A DNA stretch of 64,000 bases from Laetiporus sulphureus 93-53 (Eukaryota > Basidiomycota > Agaricomycetes > Polyporales > Laetiporaceae), in the NCBI RefSeq assembly GCF_001632365.1, contig NW_024468510.1, positions 1,771,804 to 1,835,803 of the forward strand, read 5' to 3'. The notes under the pieces were generated by a model, which saw only the letters and a program-made list of their open reading frames with translations, was not told the origin of the DNA and searched no databases. The position numbers and the translations under genes are program-made. Shown piece by piece: positions 34,793-47,100 of this stretch. Position 1 is the stretch's first letter. Each line of letters opens with the position of its first letter.

Positions 34793-35803
34793 GAAAGGCG
34801 ACCCTATCCATGTAGGTATGACCCATCGTTGACTTTGTCGTGTCTTGCTCTAATGGACACCTGGGCAGCGAATGAAGCGATTGCGATACGTACAATTGAC
34901 CGCACCGAGGTTGAGATTGACGGACAATGATTTGGAGATGGAAATCGGCTAATTTTGGGATTCATTCGAGTACCGCGCTTACCTTGTACTTGTATACCTT
35001 GCTGAAAGAGAGCTCAAGCTTGACTTGATGGCGTGACCAGCGTACTATCTCACCGCCAGATGCGGGCTGAAAGCGTCGTCGAAGCTATGTACATGATGCA
35101 TGAGGCGGCCGATGCTGAAAGATTAGGCGCCCGTCACTGAGCTCGGGAACATGATATGAAGGGCGCGTTACTGTTTACATGCTGAAGATCCTTGCCGCTA
35201 AGAACTGTCTGTAATGAAACTAGTCCGAGATTATCACCTCAAGAACGAGAATATCTGAACATTCCGCAGGGACGTTGGCGGCCAACGCACGCTGAATTCA
35301 ACTTTTATATCCGAATCTCGAAATACACCAACCCGAAATTTCATCACCGAGATCGCCGCCCCGGATGGATCGATGGTATGGGAAGACAGCCAGTCCCGGG
35401 ATCCTGCCTGACACCCCGCAACTAGCCGTCAGCAGAGAAAGCTAGCAGCCTTGCTTTGAAGTATGGGACTTTTGTTCTTCTAGCAGGCGGTGCACCAAAG
35501 TCAGCGGGCCCAAACTACACCTGTGCTGAGCTTCATGATGCCATTAACGCTCGCGGCCCCATCGCTGGGCGCCCAGAACGAGAATGACACACGCGCATCG
35601 GAATAGAGCACAGCTCGTACAATAAAGCCATGTTATCGCAGCGAGATGAGTGTGCGGGTCCTTATGAGGCATTGTGCTTGTTCTATTCATAGTACTTGCG
35701 TACCTTGCCCCGCAGACCGTGTTATATTGAGCAAGCATTCTTCTCCACAAACCTATTCATCCTTTCGATCGGCATTATCGCAGAATGACTACTCTAAAAC
35801 ATA
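34793..35803. other. Intergenic with a short ARL2-like fragment
   Basis: No intact gene was seen. Bases 35255-35293 match an ARL2 exon edge and are listed separately. The remainder has only motif-free short frames. Confidence 0.5.
35255..35293 (+). pseudogene. Fragment resembling an intron-exon junction of ARL2
   Basis: About 36 of 40 positions agree with 38497-38536 of the intact ARL2 gene nearby: CTGAAC, TCCGCAG, GGACGTTGGCGGCCA and CGCACGCT occur in order. The match spans the AG acceptor and the codons for DVGGQRTL. One G after the acceptor is missing, and similarity stops on both sides, so this is a scrap rather than a gene. Confidence 0.6.
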
Positions 35804-37125
35804 CTACACCCATCCTGTCAGACGCCTCCCGAAGTAGGAAGTAGCATTCACCAGAGATACAAAGTCGAAGAAAGCGGTGGAGATCAGCGATCCGTCACGC
35901 GGTCGAGGATGCCACATCATGTGGAGCTCTGAGACAGTATCACGGAGCTTTTGCCAATAAGCGAATGCTTGGGCAGCAGTTGGTCTTTGGCTGGGATCAG
36001 CAATCGTCATGTATGCTATCAGCGGGAGTAGGAAGTCGACGTTTGTGAATTTCTACCACGCTATGAGCATATGACCATTGACAGTGCACGCAATCGCAAC
36101 GCACCCCAAAGAAGGTATGTAAAAAGAAATTTCCGACGATGAATACGTCCACCTTGAAAGGATCGTACGGAACATCGTCGGACAGTTCAGGAACCTCTTG
36201 ATCCCGCCCGAGAGTCCCGACTACGAGCTTTTGATCTGCGTTTGGAGGAAAGTACACCGATATGCCGTAGTCGATATAGTAGTACTTGACATTGACGTCA
36301 GCTCGTCGCAAGTGGGGGGCAGCCGTTGTTACACCATCAGGGAAGAAAGATTCCCTGATTGGATGGAAGCCTTGAGGATACATAGCATGTGCGTCCATCA
36401 TGAGATTCTTGTATGTGCAGTCGCTATAACAGAGATACCTGAGCATAGCGTGGGCTGAAACGATATTACACTCACCGGTGTGCCACTCCATGCTTGTGGA
36501 GGAAGACAAGGCCCTAATACTATGTTCAGGATCCTGCTTCGGCGCAATCAGTCAGCAACGCTCACCTCCATAATCTGGTCAACGCAGTCGACCATTTCTC
36601 CAACTAGCGCGAAAGGAGGTTCATCAACGAGACGCAGGAACGGCATAACGATGTATGATATATTCTCATCCTCTGCATCACGGAAGGTGTCTAGGATGGG
36701 AACGGAATGGTTTTCGGGGTCATCCCGCAAGGGCGGAGAGGAAAGCATCGTTGCGATCTGTGATTCATCGTCACCAGTTTGAACACGTTTGATATAGACA
36801 AGCTGCCCGTCAGCAATTCTGGTTGCATCGACCAGATGCTCTCGGAACTGTAAAGAATCAGTATGGACGAGGTGGGCAGATGATCGTTGCGCACCGGAAG
36901 TGTCAACGAATCCTCGAAAAAGATCGGAAATCTTGCGGTTCCCCTCCACGAAGGCACCCAGCCTGGACGATACCTAGGACGCAACATGTAACCTCGAGAT
37001 TCAAGAAATGGCTGCCGGTCCCTCCAGCGTATCTCGAAACTGAGTAAAGAGGCAAATATGTCGCCATTGGGCTGGGGCTGCACTGCTGAAGAGCTCCATT
37101 CGTTGGAGGTGGGAACGTGAGACAT
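35804..37125 (-). CDS. Basidiomycete-specific protein kinase-like protein
   Basis: A protein of about 370 residues in a kinase-like family common in agaricomycetes and of unknown role. The N-terminal conserved segment reads RDRQPFLESRGYMLRPRYRP. The kinase fold starts at HLVDATRIADGQLVYIKRV, with the likely beta-3 Lys. Then come NHSVPILDTF and ISYIVMPFLRL. The catalytic loop GLVFLHKHGVAHRDCTYKN is split by an intron. MYPQGFHPIRESFFPDG is typical of this family. The metal-binding loop is YYYIDYGIS (DYG in place of DFG). GTLGRDQEVPEL and DPFKVDVFIVGNFF lie in the C-lobe, and the end is ADPSQRPTAAQAF to RRLTGWV. Five to six introns join in frame. Start ATG 37125. All key residues (Lys, HRD, Asn, Asp) are present, so activity is possible. 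Confidence 0.87.
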
Positions 37126-37209
37126 CAGCGCAGGAGAGGACTCTACAGGCCTTCAGCGGGCTCGCTGGGGGACTCGGTTGACGGTGGACACGCCTCCACC
37201 AGATCATGT

Positions 37210-37217
37210 CATATATA
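37210..37217 (-). promoter_or_regulatory. TATA-like box of the kinase gene
   Basis: TATATATG on the minus strand, about 85-90 nt before the kinase ATG at 37125. Confidence 0.35.
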
Positions 37218-38157
37218 CCCAGGATCATCAAACATGGACCCACAACATTTAAACCCCGAGAGTGCGACTCGTACGGCCAAAAGCTGAGCGCTGAGCGCTG
37301 ATCGTTTGTACCTCTCCAGCCGGTAGACGCCGTTTGACAGAACGACGGCATCCTTCAAACTGATGCTGCACGCGGCAGGGTATTGTGCTTTCGACCGTAT
37401 GATCAGAAAATGGCATCTGTCACCCTGTTCCCAAAGGAGTCATTGTGTCACTTATGTGTGCATGCGCTCTACCATTGATTGCAGCAGCAGCAGCGATTAT
37501 ATCCGATCAGTCCATGGTCGTGAGCCGAACAAAACTCTGCCTGCTCTCGCGGTGTGAGAATATTTCTCAGATAAAAGATGTCTAGCATTCACGAATCAGC
37601 ATTCCTTTACGCACCAATTGCCTACGGACTGTTGTTCCAGGGATATTATCAAGTCGCAGTCCCGATATGAAGTAGTTATCAATTATCATCGACAGATTGC
37701 GGTGGGCTAGCTGTAGATTATGGCATACATCGCAGGATTTGTTGGTTTCGAAGCCACCTCCAGAGCCGCAGGTCCGTGAGATCAATACCTTAGGCGGAAT
37801 CTAAGTAATTTGACAGTCCGAGAACGGTTGAAGCGCAGAACAAATGCGAGAGCGGAGCGATGCACAACACCTGCCACCTAGCTTGCAAGCACAAGGAGAG
37901 CCAGACTTCCGCGAATGCGGAGAGCATCGAAAGCCACAGAAACGAAGTCAAGTAGACGTCGTAGTTGACCCGGTTGTGGCGTCGCGATCACAAACGTGAG
38001 ATAATGATCTCCGTGATCGTTGATGGGATATTAGCCGTGCAACAGACAACTCCCGTCCCAGCTTTGTTGTCTTCACCTTTCCTCCCTCTCCTTGTCGTCG
38101 TTCAGTTCTGCAGCTATATCATCGCTCCGTCTGTTGTGTCGTACGTCAAGCACTGTG
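37218..38157. other. Divergent intergenic region, no gene seen
   Basis: Spacer between the kinase gene and ARL2, which are head to head. It contains a short GCA/CAG run near 37482-37495 and no coding motif. Confidence 0.5.
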
Positions 38158-39069
38158 ATGGGCCTTTTCACGATCATCCGGAAGAATCGCCAGAAGGAGA
38201 AGGAGATGCGGATCCTCTTCCTGTACGCGGTCCCAGTCATTCTTGCGGATATTATCAGACGGCTCGCGCTGCAGAGGACTCGACAACGCGGGCAAAACGA
38301 CAATACTGAAGAAGCTGAATGGGGAGGACATTAGCGGCATTAGCCCTACCCTCGGGTTCAACATCAAGACGTTTGTGCATCGCAAGTGAGCCAGCTCGCG
38401 TCGATATTCGAGGCGTCGCCTGCTGAAGGCTGAGGCTTGGCGTGCAGCTACACTTTGAACATATGTGCGTGACATGGAGGGTATACACACAGGAGGCTGA
38501 ACGCTCCGCAGGGGACGTTGGCGGCCAGCGCACGCTTCGGCCTTACTGGCGGAATTATTTCGAGCAGACGGATGCGCTCGTGTGGGTCGTCGACTCGAGC
38601 GATCGGATGCGCATGCAGGATTGTAGGGAGGAGCTCCATAGCTTGCTGTTGGAGGACGTGAGCCTCGCCATTGCTTATCTCTGTTTTGATTGGCACTGAA
38701 GACGTTGCACGCAAATGTAGCGACTTGCTGGTGCATCGCTGCTCATATTTGCGAACAAGCAGGACCTGCAAGGCTCGCTAACGAGTGCAGAGATCCGGAA
38801 CGTGCGTGGCTTTGTTACAGTGAATGTCGTGCGAGCTGCCAATGCTGATCCCGAACGATGCTCTTGTATTCTTGCAGGCCTTGGGCCTCCTCTCGATCAA
38901 GTCGCACCATTGGAAGATCCTCCCATGCAGTGCGGTGACGGGTGAAAATCTCGTCGAGGGTCTCGACTGGGTGGTGGACGATGTTGCAAGGAGGTTATAT
39001 TACTCAACGGCAATCGGAGATACAGCGCCACACCCCACGTTCAAGCCTGCCACTATATCTGTGTCATAA
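38158..39069 (+). CDS. ARL2: ADP-ribosylation factor-like GTPase 2
   Basis: A small GTPase that regulates tubulin folding with cofactor D (Alp41 in fission yeast, Cin4 in budding yeast). The N-terminus [20 protein letters not shown] has the expected Gly2 and basic helix. The P-loop [18 protein letters not shown] follows the first intron. Switch I reads [13 protein letters not shown] short exon TLNIW joins [18 protein letters not shown] (G3, switch II). Then come [28 protein letters not shown] (G4) and [19 protein letters not shown] (G5). The C-terminal tail after VARRLYYS is about 20 residues longer than in many homologues. TAA at 39067-39069. Six exons, all phases consistent. A degenerate copy of the fourth-exon edge lies about 3.2 kb upstream. 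Confidence 0.95.
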
Positions 39070-39633
39070 TTTGCACCATCATTACAATGTGCACTCACGA
39101 GACCATCTAGAAGGCTGCCGCCCACCTACTTTCATGCCGTGCCCATTTCCCCGCGTCTAGTTGGCTATATCTTGCGTGTTTACCGGTCTCTTCTGACGTT
39201 TCGTGTGCTCATGATCAACCTCTTCAACATGTATTGGAATATCGCACCACCGTCTCGATGTCTAGGTCTCGGTCAACATTATACTTAGGGTGCAACGAAG
39301 GGGTAGCCAGGTGAGGATCGCAGAGGTAAGCTGACGAGAACTAGTATCGGTTATCGAATTGAGTTTTGATTCCTTCGAAACCTGTCATGCAAGTACCTTC
39401 ATTGCGTAAGCCAATCCAGCGAGAATGGAACTCCTGCACTGACGAGAGCACCAAAAGAGGAAGGCGGGATGCCATAAAGGGCCGAAGGAGCTATGACGTT
39501 TGACCGGTCGCGTCATTGGCAACGCAATCACTCTCCTTCTCGCCGCTCATACATAAATGCCAGTACACGCGCAATGTGTCCTCGAAGTGTTTGATCCAAC
39601 TCCCCACCCTGTCCCCCACCACCTGCACCGACG
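39070..39633. other. Intergenic, no gene seen
   Basis: 3' flank of ARL2 and promoter of the dehydrogenase gene. No motif-bearing frames. Confidence 0.5.
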
Positions 39634-40707
39634 ATGAGCTCTTTTCTCCCCGACACTGCCAACCCCGCGACTCTCCTCAGTCGCCGTTTCCGCCCAGAAA
39701 GCATCCCCGACCTCTCTGGCCGCGTTGCCATCGTCACTGGCGGCTCCGCTGGCATCGGATACTACGACGCCCTCGCCCTCGCAAAGGCAAATGCGCGCGT
39801 GATCATAGTCTCTGCGAATGAGGAGCATGGCAAGCACGCTGAGGCGGACCTGAACAAGGCTCTCCAGGAAGCCAATTCCGCGGGTACCGTCGAGTGGCAC
39901 GGCGTCGATTTTGGCAAGTTGGCAGAGGTGGACGTGCTTGCGAGAAAGCTCGCACAGCAGGAGAAGCGCCTTGATATTATCATCTGCAACGCTGGCATCG
40001 GGCAGGCGCCGCATGGACTAACGAATGATGGGCTTGAGCGGCACTTTGAGGTGGGTTGCAAACGAATACGCGTCCAGTGATGATGTTCACGGTTCTCTTA
40101 GGTGAACAACCTCGCGCACCACGTCTTCGTGCTTCGTCTTCTCCCTCTCATGAAGAAAACCGCCATGATCGCCCCTCCCGCGACGGTCCGCATCGTCATG
40201 CAGAGTTCCGAGATGCATCGTATGGCACCGAGCACAACCAAGTTCCTCTCCAAAGAGGAAATCAACAAAGATGGCGATGGAGTGATGCTTTACGGGCGCA
40301 CCAAACTCGGCCTCATATTCTTCGCGCGCGAGCTCGTCAAGCGCAAGCTCGCGGACCTTCCTTCCAATCGGCCCGTTCTCGTCATCTCTGTGCATCCGGG
40401 CGCTGTCGACACTGATGTCCAGAAGGCGTGGTCGGAGTCGTACGGCGTGATCGGCAAGGTGCTCGAGGCGCTGACACGCGCGGCTGGCAAGAGCGCTCCG
40501 GAGGGAGCAGAGGCCAGCCTATGGGCGGCGACGAGTGCAGATATCTCCGAGGAAAACTGGAAGAATTTCCAGGGCAAGTATTATTCCGAGCCGTATGGGA
40601 AGCCTGACCAGGAGAGCAAGCTCGCTAAAGACGACAGCATTTCGGCGAATTTCTGGAACCTGTGCGTGAAATTGACGAAGGAATTGCTTGGAGAGGACTT
40701 GCAGTGA
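39634..40707 (+). CDS. Short-chain dehydrogenase/reductase
   Basis: An NAD(P)(H)-dependent oxidoreductase with a Rossmann fold, about 330 residues in two exons (39634 to about 40050, and about 40102 to 40707). The cofactor motif TGGSAGIG lies in VAIVTGGSAGIGYYDALALA. IIICNAGIG gives the NAG motif, and the catalytic YxxxK is MLYGRTKLGLIFFAREL, with the Ser upstream in VMQSSEMH. The N-terminus MSSFLPDTANPATLLSRRF and the insert KFLSKEEINKDGDG resemble fungal members annotated as retinol dehydrogenase or WW-domain oxidoreductase-like. PVLVISVHPGAVDTDVQKAW and the C-terminal EENWKNFQGKYYSEPYG are typical. The substrate cannot be inferred. The intron carries GTGGGT...TTAG ends and keeps the frame. 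Confidence 0.93.
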
Positions 40708-41121
40708 ACTGGAGACGATGTTTTCGCATGGAATCAGACTCTGGAAGTATAATGGAACGGAATGTATTATGTATTGTTGTTCACAACGCATGAGATCCCT
40801 GTATGAATACACTCCTCGGTAATTATGTCCTGGCCGATGTACAGACGTAGAATTCGCATACTTAATCCAATTGACTCTTTGTCTAGTTTGGGAGGAATCG
40901 GATTCCTTGCTTGTTCGGTTGCTGCAAGAAATCATGAAGGGCCTCGCATTACCGTAAGCATATGTATGAGAGAACATAGAGGCGCATCGCCGAGCATCAA
41001 GACGTCAAAAAGCCTACAGCAGAGTGGAGCAAATAACGAAACGAATAACTACTACGTGGAACAACTACCTACTGGTCCTCCGTAACCAAGTCATCATGCA
41101 TCATGAAAGCGGACCACCGTC
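40708..41121. other. Convergent 3' spacer, no gene seen
   Basis: 414 bp between converging genes, AT-rich near 40740-40850. Probably both 3' UTRs. Confidence 0.5.
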
Positions 41122-43498
41122 TTACGAGCCCTCCGCTGGCTTAGGCGCATCCGAAGAGGGCACCTCGCCGTTCGGGCGTCTCTCACCGTTGCTGTTAACG
41201 TTGTGATGCGGCGGACCACCTCGTGTGAGGCCCGCGCCCGCCAATCCACGCGCAGCGAACCCTCCGCCTCTCCCGCCGCGGAATCCTCCCCGCCCGCCAT
41301 ACCCTCGTCCGGGACCGCCGTTCTCGCCCGTACGCGACTCCTTGTCGGTCGCCTGCTTCACCTCGGGGATCGTATCCTTCAATTTCTGCAACGCACGATC
41401 GGTCAGACGATGACCGATGCAAGAGGATTGGGACCGACTGACCTCGCCGCTGTGCGTGAGCCCGGCCTTCATGGCCGCCTCGTCGCCAAACTCGATGTAC
41501 ACGATCTTCTTCTCCCGCCCGGCATACGTCGGCGGATAGTTGACGCGCGTGATCTGCATGACCGGGTCGCTTCGCTCAGTGACACGATCCAGAAAAACCG
41601 CAAAAAATACTCACGCCCGCCTTTGCATCGCCAAAGAACTCGCGCACCTCCTGCTCGTCCGCGGACACCTGCAGCCGCATAAAGATCGTCCACGGGTTCC
41701 GTGGAGGCCGCCTGCCCGTCGGCGTCCGCACCCCCGTGCTCTCCGTCGCCGGAGACGTCACACGGTCCTCTGGCTTCGCCTCCGCACCCACATCCGGCGT
41801 CGCCTTGCCCGACTTGATCTGATGCCCCGTCGGGCTGCCAGCGCCCTCGGGCACCGGCGTCGCGGGCTTGCTCCCACCGTCCTTCGCCACGTCGCGCTCC
41901 GCCCTCTCCTGCTGCTTGCGCTCCTTCTTCCGTTCCTTCTTCCGCTCCAACTTGTCTGCGCCATTTGGCTTTGCATCCTTCGGCGTCTCCGGTGCGGATG
42001 GGGATGTGGACGCGTTCGGTGGGGGAGTCGACGGTTTTGATTTGGGTGCGAGGTGCGGTGGGAGGGGCTTGTCAGACGTGATCGGTGTGCCGGCGCCTTT
42101 GGTGGTCGCCGGTGTGGCGCCTGTACCACTGCCTGCTCCAGCTGCTGCTGCTGCTGGCAGAGCGGACGTCGCAGAGCCTGGTGTGGGGACAGCAGGCGTT
42201 ACCGTGCGGCGATAGGCGTAGTTGAAGCCTGGGCGGGTTTTTTCAGCTCGAGCAATGCGCCACACGACCATGACACTCACCTTGGCTCTTCAGCTCCGCG
42301 CTCACCCTTCCATCCTTGATGTCCAGTACGAGCGAACCATACGCGGCGTCACACAAGTTCCAATTCCAGCAGTTCTTCCATGCGGGCTCCTCTTGACCGA
42401 TCTGTCCATTTGGTCCGGGCTGATGCGTCGGCGGGGGTATACGCTCGATGACCGACAGCGCTTTGTCCAGGAGCACACGCTGGTGCTCGTCGATCACCTG
42501 GTCCACCTGCGACTTGACGCTCTCCCAGACCTTGTCGAAGCCCTCCTTGCCGAGGAGTAGCTTGTGGCGCAGGCCCTCAAAGTCGCTCTGCACGCTGAAC
42601 TCGTTGTATGAGGACGCGTACCGGAAGTGGAGGCCGGCGGAGATGGTGAGGTCCGCCTTGAGCACGAGGCCAAGCTGGTTGATGATGCCTTCGCGGCCCG
42701 GGCTGGTGTGTGTGACGAGCATGCGGGTCTCGGTGGGATCGAAGACACGCTGTGAGGTGTCGACGAGCTCACCGATCTGCAGCGCGGTCGTCCACATGGT
42801 GCCCTGGCCGCCGGCGATAGTAGCACTGCCATCGCCGTTGTCGAACATCTTGTGCGGGACGAGCGCGCCACCGATGCCGAGCAGGCGGAGCTTGACGCCA
42901 CCAATGTCGAGGAGGCGGGTGGTGGCTTCGTCGAGAATGTTGAGGTTGTCGATGTCGTACTGGCCTGAACGGAATTTTTCGAGCACGGCAACGTCCTCGC
43001 AGGCGCCCCATACGGTGTACACGGGCACATGGAGCTTGATCTGGCCGGAGAGGAGAAGAGGAAATTCGGACAACAGCGAGATTTGGACAGTGGAACGTAT
43101 CGTAGCGGCGTTGTTTTCTGGCGCGAGAAGATGATTGCGCTGCGCAGTGGGTATGAGTGGCGAATACATGGTCAGGTGGCGGAGCGTCCTGTCGTTGATT
43201 CTCTCAAGGCTGGATGCCTCTGCAGGGCGCCATCAGCGCGTCGCAACGCGTACAGCTGGACAGCATACGCACCGAAAAAGCCAAAATCGCCAGTGTGGAT
43301 GATGGCAGATGCATTCGCTTCTCGTGCAAGATCGTTCAGAGCAGAAAGACGGCCACGAATGTCGGCGAGACACAGCAGGCGACCATGAGACGAATCAAAG
43401 ACTTTTGTCTGCGTGTTGACCTGGTGCTGGGGAGGACGAGGATTAGGAGAGACAGCAGGATGGGTAGAGGTGGATGCAGGACGGGATGTTGGCTGCAT
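41122..43498 (-). CDS. DUF2433 phosphoesterase-like protein fused to RRM and RGG tail
   Basis: One gene of about 700 residues with three parts. Part 1 (residues about 35-390) is the fungal DUF2433 (PF10360) fold, related to calcineurin-like phosphoesterases: LLCLADIRGRLSALN, AIIHTGDFGFF, VYTVWGACEDVAVLEKF, the block GALVPHKMFDNGDGSATIAG, MLVTHTSPGREGIINQLG and ISAGLHFRYASSYNEFSVQ. The exon junction ELKSQG/FNYAYRRTV links it in frame to part 2, a Pro/Thr/Ser/Lys-rich linker. Part 3 is a C-terminal RRM (RNP2-like WTIFMRLQV, RNP1-like KKIVYIEFGDEAAM) followed by an RGG-rich tail (GRGYGGRGGFRGGRGGGF). Both ends suggest an RNA-associated protein, but no function is established. The start is the ATG at 43498; codons upstream of it have no ATG in frame. 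Five exons or so. Confidence 0.88.
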
Positions 43499-44141
43499 TT
43501 TGGTGTGGCGGGGGTGGGAGGGAGATGAGAGGCGACAGGTGGCCAACGGGTCACATCAAAATTTGGACTTTGTGACACGCGTGCTGATGCTGATGGCATG
43601 ACGGAGTTTAAAAATACCATATTAAGCAACTACCAGCCTATAAGAGGCAGTTTTGTGATGAATACGCCCAACCTCGCGGAATAAACGTGTTTGATGTGAC
43701 CGTGACACGGACGAATCTGCAGCGCAATCTCGGGCGCCTGCCTTGGCTGAGGCCACTTGGCTGAGGTGTTCTGCTGCTGCGAACTTGATAAATGTATGCG
43801 TACAATAAAGCTCATTTTCAATGAACTGGCATTTCTTCTGACATTCAGAAATGTCGTCTCGGAGGCTTTCTCGTACGACCAGCCAGAATTGCATGCGGCT
43901 TTACCGCGTGCCACCACCTGCCCTCGATTATTATTGCTCATGCATGATGCTGTAACCGACCAACTCGGGCTGCTCAGATCTCAAGTGCACGTCTGTTCTC
44001 GTCTATTCCTGCGGTTGCAAAGCGGACGAGCTCAACGAGCGGAATTCGCATCCGGGCTCTGCAAACGCTGTGCTGGCAGGAGGAGTCTCCCATCATTGCA
44101 TGTCCATTCTTGCTTCCATCTGAACGTCGAAAGTTGTCTCA
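43499..44141. other. Divergent promoter region, no gene seen
   Basis: Spacer between the head-to-head DUF2433 and Med13 genes. A plus-strand frame at 43757-44152 is open but has no motif. Confidence 0.45.
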
Positions 44142-47100
44142 ATGGCGGCTAGGCCTCATTCAATGGCTCAAGACACTATTGGTACCTCTGTTCTAGCCCA
44201 GTGTCCCCCAACCGTCTCTCTAGCTTCACCCATACTCGGCTCGATTATCTCCCTCCCCGACAACCCCCTTATCGCCTACTCTGTATTCACAAGCGCATCC
44301 TCGCAGCCTTTGCGCGATCCTCTCAATCTCATAGAACTCGCTCGTCGCAAGATTCTCTCGCAAAATGCGAAACGCCATTTCCTCGATTCGCTGCTACCAA
44401 GCGTCCATATTACGAAGGATGTGTCTGCGCTGTATGTCTTTGCGTTCGGTTCCACCGACCGGACTTCCGAGGCACATGCTGCTTTGAATGCATTGCAATT
44501 TGACGGGTTAGCTTGTGAGTTCCTTCCTTGATCAAACAGTTTTCCAGAATTGCTACCACGAAGCATGCGGTGTGGGTAGTCCACTGCCTCCGAGCAAGTG
44601 ATAGGCGCCCACGAATGCATTCGAAATACGATCTTTTTGTTCATGCCTATGTCAATCCTGGAAGGGATCTACTCTCCCTGTCCATTCACGTGTTGCCTTT
44701 AAGCTGTCAGCATTCAGGGCGGATATCCCGCTCGGGTGCTCGCGCGGTTTCCGCGACATCGTCAGCTCACCGTCTCCTTGATGCGTCAACCAATTTTTGT
44801 TGTTGTGACGTCTACGCACGATGTATTTGTCCTCCAGACTGTGATGATAGCAAATGATAGCGCGGCTGCCAATATGTATTGAGGCTCCAACGTTGGACGT
44901 CCTCATCTCTGCATCGCAGTATGAGGTGTTTGGGACTGTAGTGACTGGCGAAAGGCGCACCAGTATCTGACAGTGTTCCATTTGGGTGGTCTACGGGTGG
45001 GAATTAGGAATGCAGAGTGCGCCACTCCAAAGGCCACCTTAGCTCGAGTTATCTTGAATACACAGTCTTTCCTATGCAATGCCTCACATGCTAATTCATA
45101 TCAACCCGCAGCCACCGGGCCCACAAACTTCACCCCATCTGCCATCTATCCATGTTCCGCCAAATGCGCTGACCAACTCACTCCATGCACCGAATGTCTC
45201 ACTCACGTACCCCGCAACCTTTCGTCTGCATCCTCATCAGCCATCCTCTTCCCACGCAAGCCCCTCCGTCTACCCCTGCATTACCTCCTCAATGCCATCC
45301 GCTTACGATTGATCGATGACATCGCCACCGAATCTATGCTCAAGCCTCGTAGTCGACGCGCGACGCGGCTCAGGGACGGCTTCCTTCTCGGTCCTTCTCC
45401 CTCAGCATCCGAATCTGAATGGGGCGCAGGCTGGGAGCATCGCGCGCGAGGTCGCCCGCTCATACACGCACATTTGGACGTGCAACTCGCCCAGACGCGC
45501 ATCGTGATACATCCAATTCTGAGGCCGACGTTCTACCTCCCGCTGCAGTGCCCACTCTCTGTGCCCTCGGGCACGCCGATCACGATTCTCCCTCATGGAG
45601 TGCCTGCCTATTATCTCAACACGTACACGGGCCCAACGTCAGCGCTCACGACTCAGTTCGAGGAAGCGCTCCTCGGCTTTGGCGCGGGCGATTGGAAGGG
45701 CGCACTGGATATGAAGATGCAACAGAACGGGGTTGGTGCATCTCAGGTGGATCGAAAGGTTATGTATGTGATTGCGTGGCTTGCGGTGCAGAACAAGCAA
45801 GGCGAGGACAAGGGTACGCCGATTATCTGGCCTATACGCCTCTGTCTTGCGTACCACCCCAACTCGCCGTCCATACATGCGCGGACACCCCTCCCATACG
45901 AGCCTGAACTTCCTGCACAGTTACAAGCATCCCCGCCTCCCCCCTCTGTCACAATCCCACCCACCCTCGTTGCTTCAGCAGCGAACGTTGCGACGCCCTC
46001 GTCCATGCCGGAGTCCGAGCAGCTCGTATCGCCGATCTTGCGTCGTCCGCAGATGCATACATATACGGTTTCGCCGGCGTCGGAGAGCCTGCAGGCTTTC
46101 CGCAACCTAACGCTTGCAACGAGGCCGTACTTGCGGGACGTGCAAAGGGTCGCGGTGGGAGCAAGTGCATATGTCGATTCGGTTTCGAAGGAGCGAGAGA
46201 GAGAACGCGAGAGGTTGAAGCGGGAGCGGGAGAGTGCCGGGTTGAGGGCACGAGGGCCAGGAAATAATGTTTCTATCTCGACAAGTGTCAGTATTCCCCC
46301 GGAGTCAACACCTACTATTCCAGAGGTGCTACCATTAGCGCGACCAGTGACGCCAGTCCCGTCGGTTGCTGAACGCCTGGAAGAGCCTCAACAACCACCA
46401 CACGAACCCGCAGAAGAGACTGAGGAGGCCGCACCCCCGTCATCCGAGGACTCTTCCATCAATTCGCTCTTCTCACCTCCAGCAGATGCCTCTCCCTCTC
46501 CGCCCATCGAAGATGAGGAAGAAGAAAAGACTGGCGATGTGCAACCCAACAATCCTGCAGAGGCTCAGATGGATGTCGATCTGACCGAACCGCTCGTTGG
46601 ACCTTCTCCAACTGAGCCGCCCGCGAACGTTGACAGAGATATCGTGCCACCTCTAGACACCTTTGCTGACTTCGACAATTCCTGGCAAGCTGGAACCAAC
46701 GACTTCATGGATGTCGATATGTCGTCGTATGACATGGAGGGCTATAACATAGGCATGAACATGGGCACGCGTGGCGGCGGCGCCTTCGATATAGATATGG
46801 ACGACGGGTTCGGCGTCTTCACGGATGACGACTTCAATTTCTTCGATGCACCCGCCGCGCAATCACATACGCCCATCGTATCCCGATCCTCAACCTTCAA
46901 CGACCAGGGTATGAAAGTTGAGGGTCTGATACCAGCCAGTGGAGCAATGCAATTGGGCTTTTCCCCTCAGCGGATGGGTGAATCAGTACATCTGTCGGGT
47001 CCGGGGCCGCCTTCAGTTGAGACGACGCAGCCATCACCATGGCCGCACCATGCTGCCGGAGAGGGGCTCACGCCCAATTTGGATGAGCTGCTGCCCGCAC

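Noticed and set aside
37480..37497. Trinucleotide GCA/CAG microsatellite as a notable repeat
   Set aside because: Only about four units; common by chance in this base composition.
43172..43498. Independent small phosphoesterase gene
   Set aside because: A GT-AG intron joins TGDFGFF to the next DUF2433 exon in frame, so it is the first exon of the larger gene.
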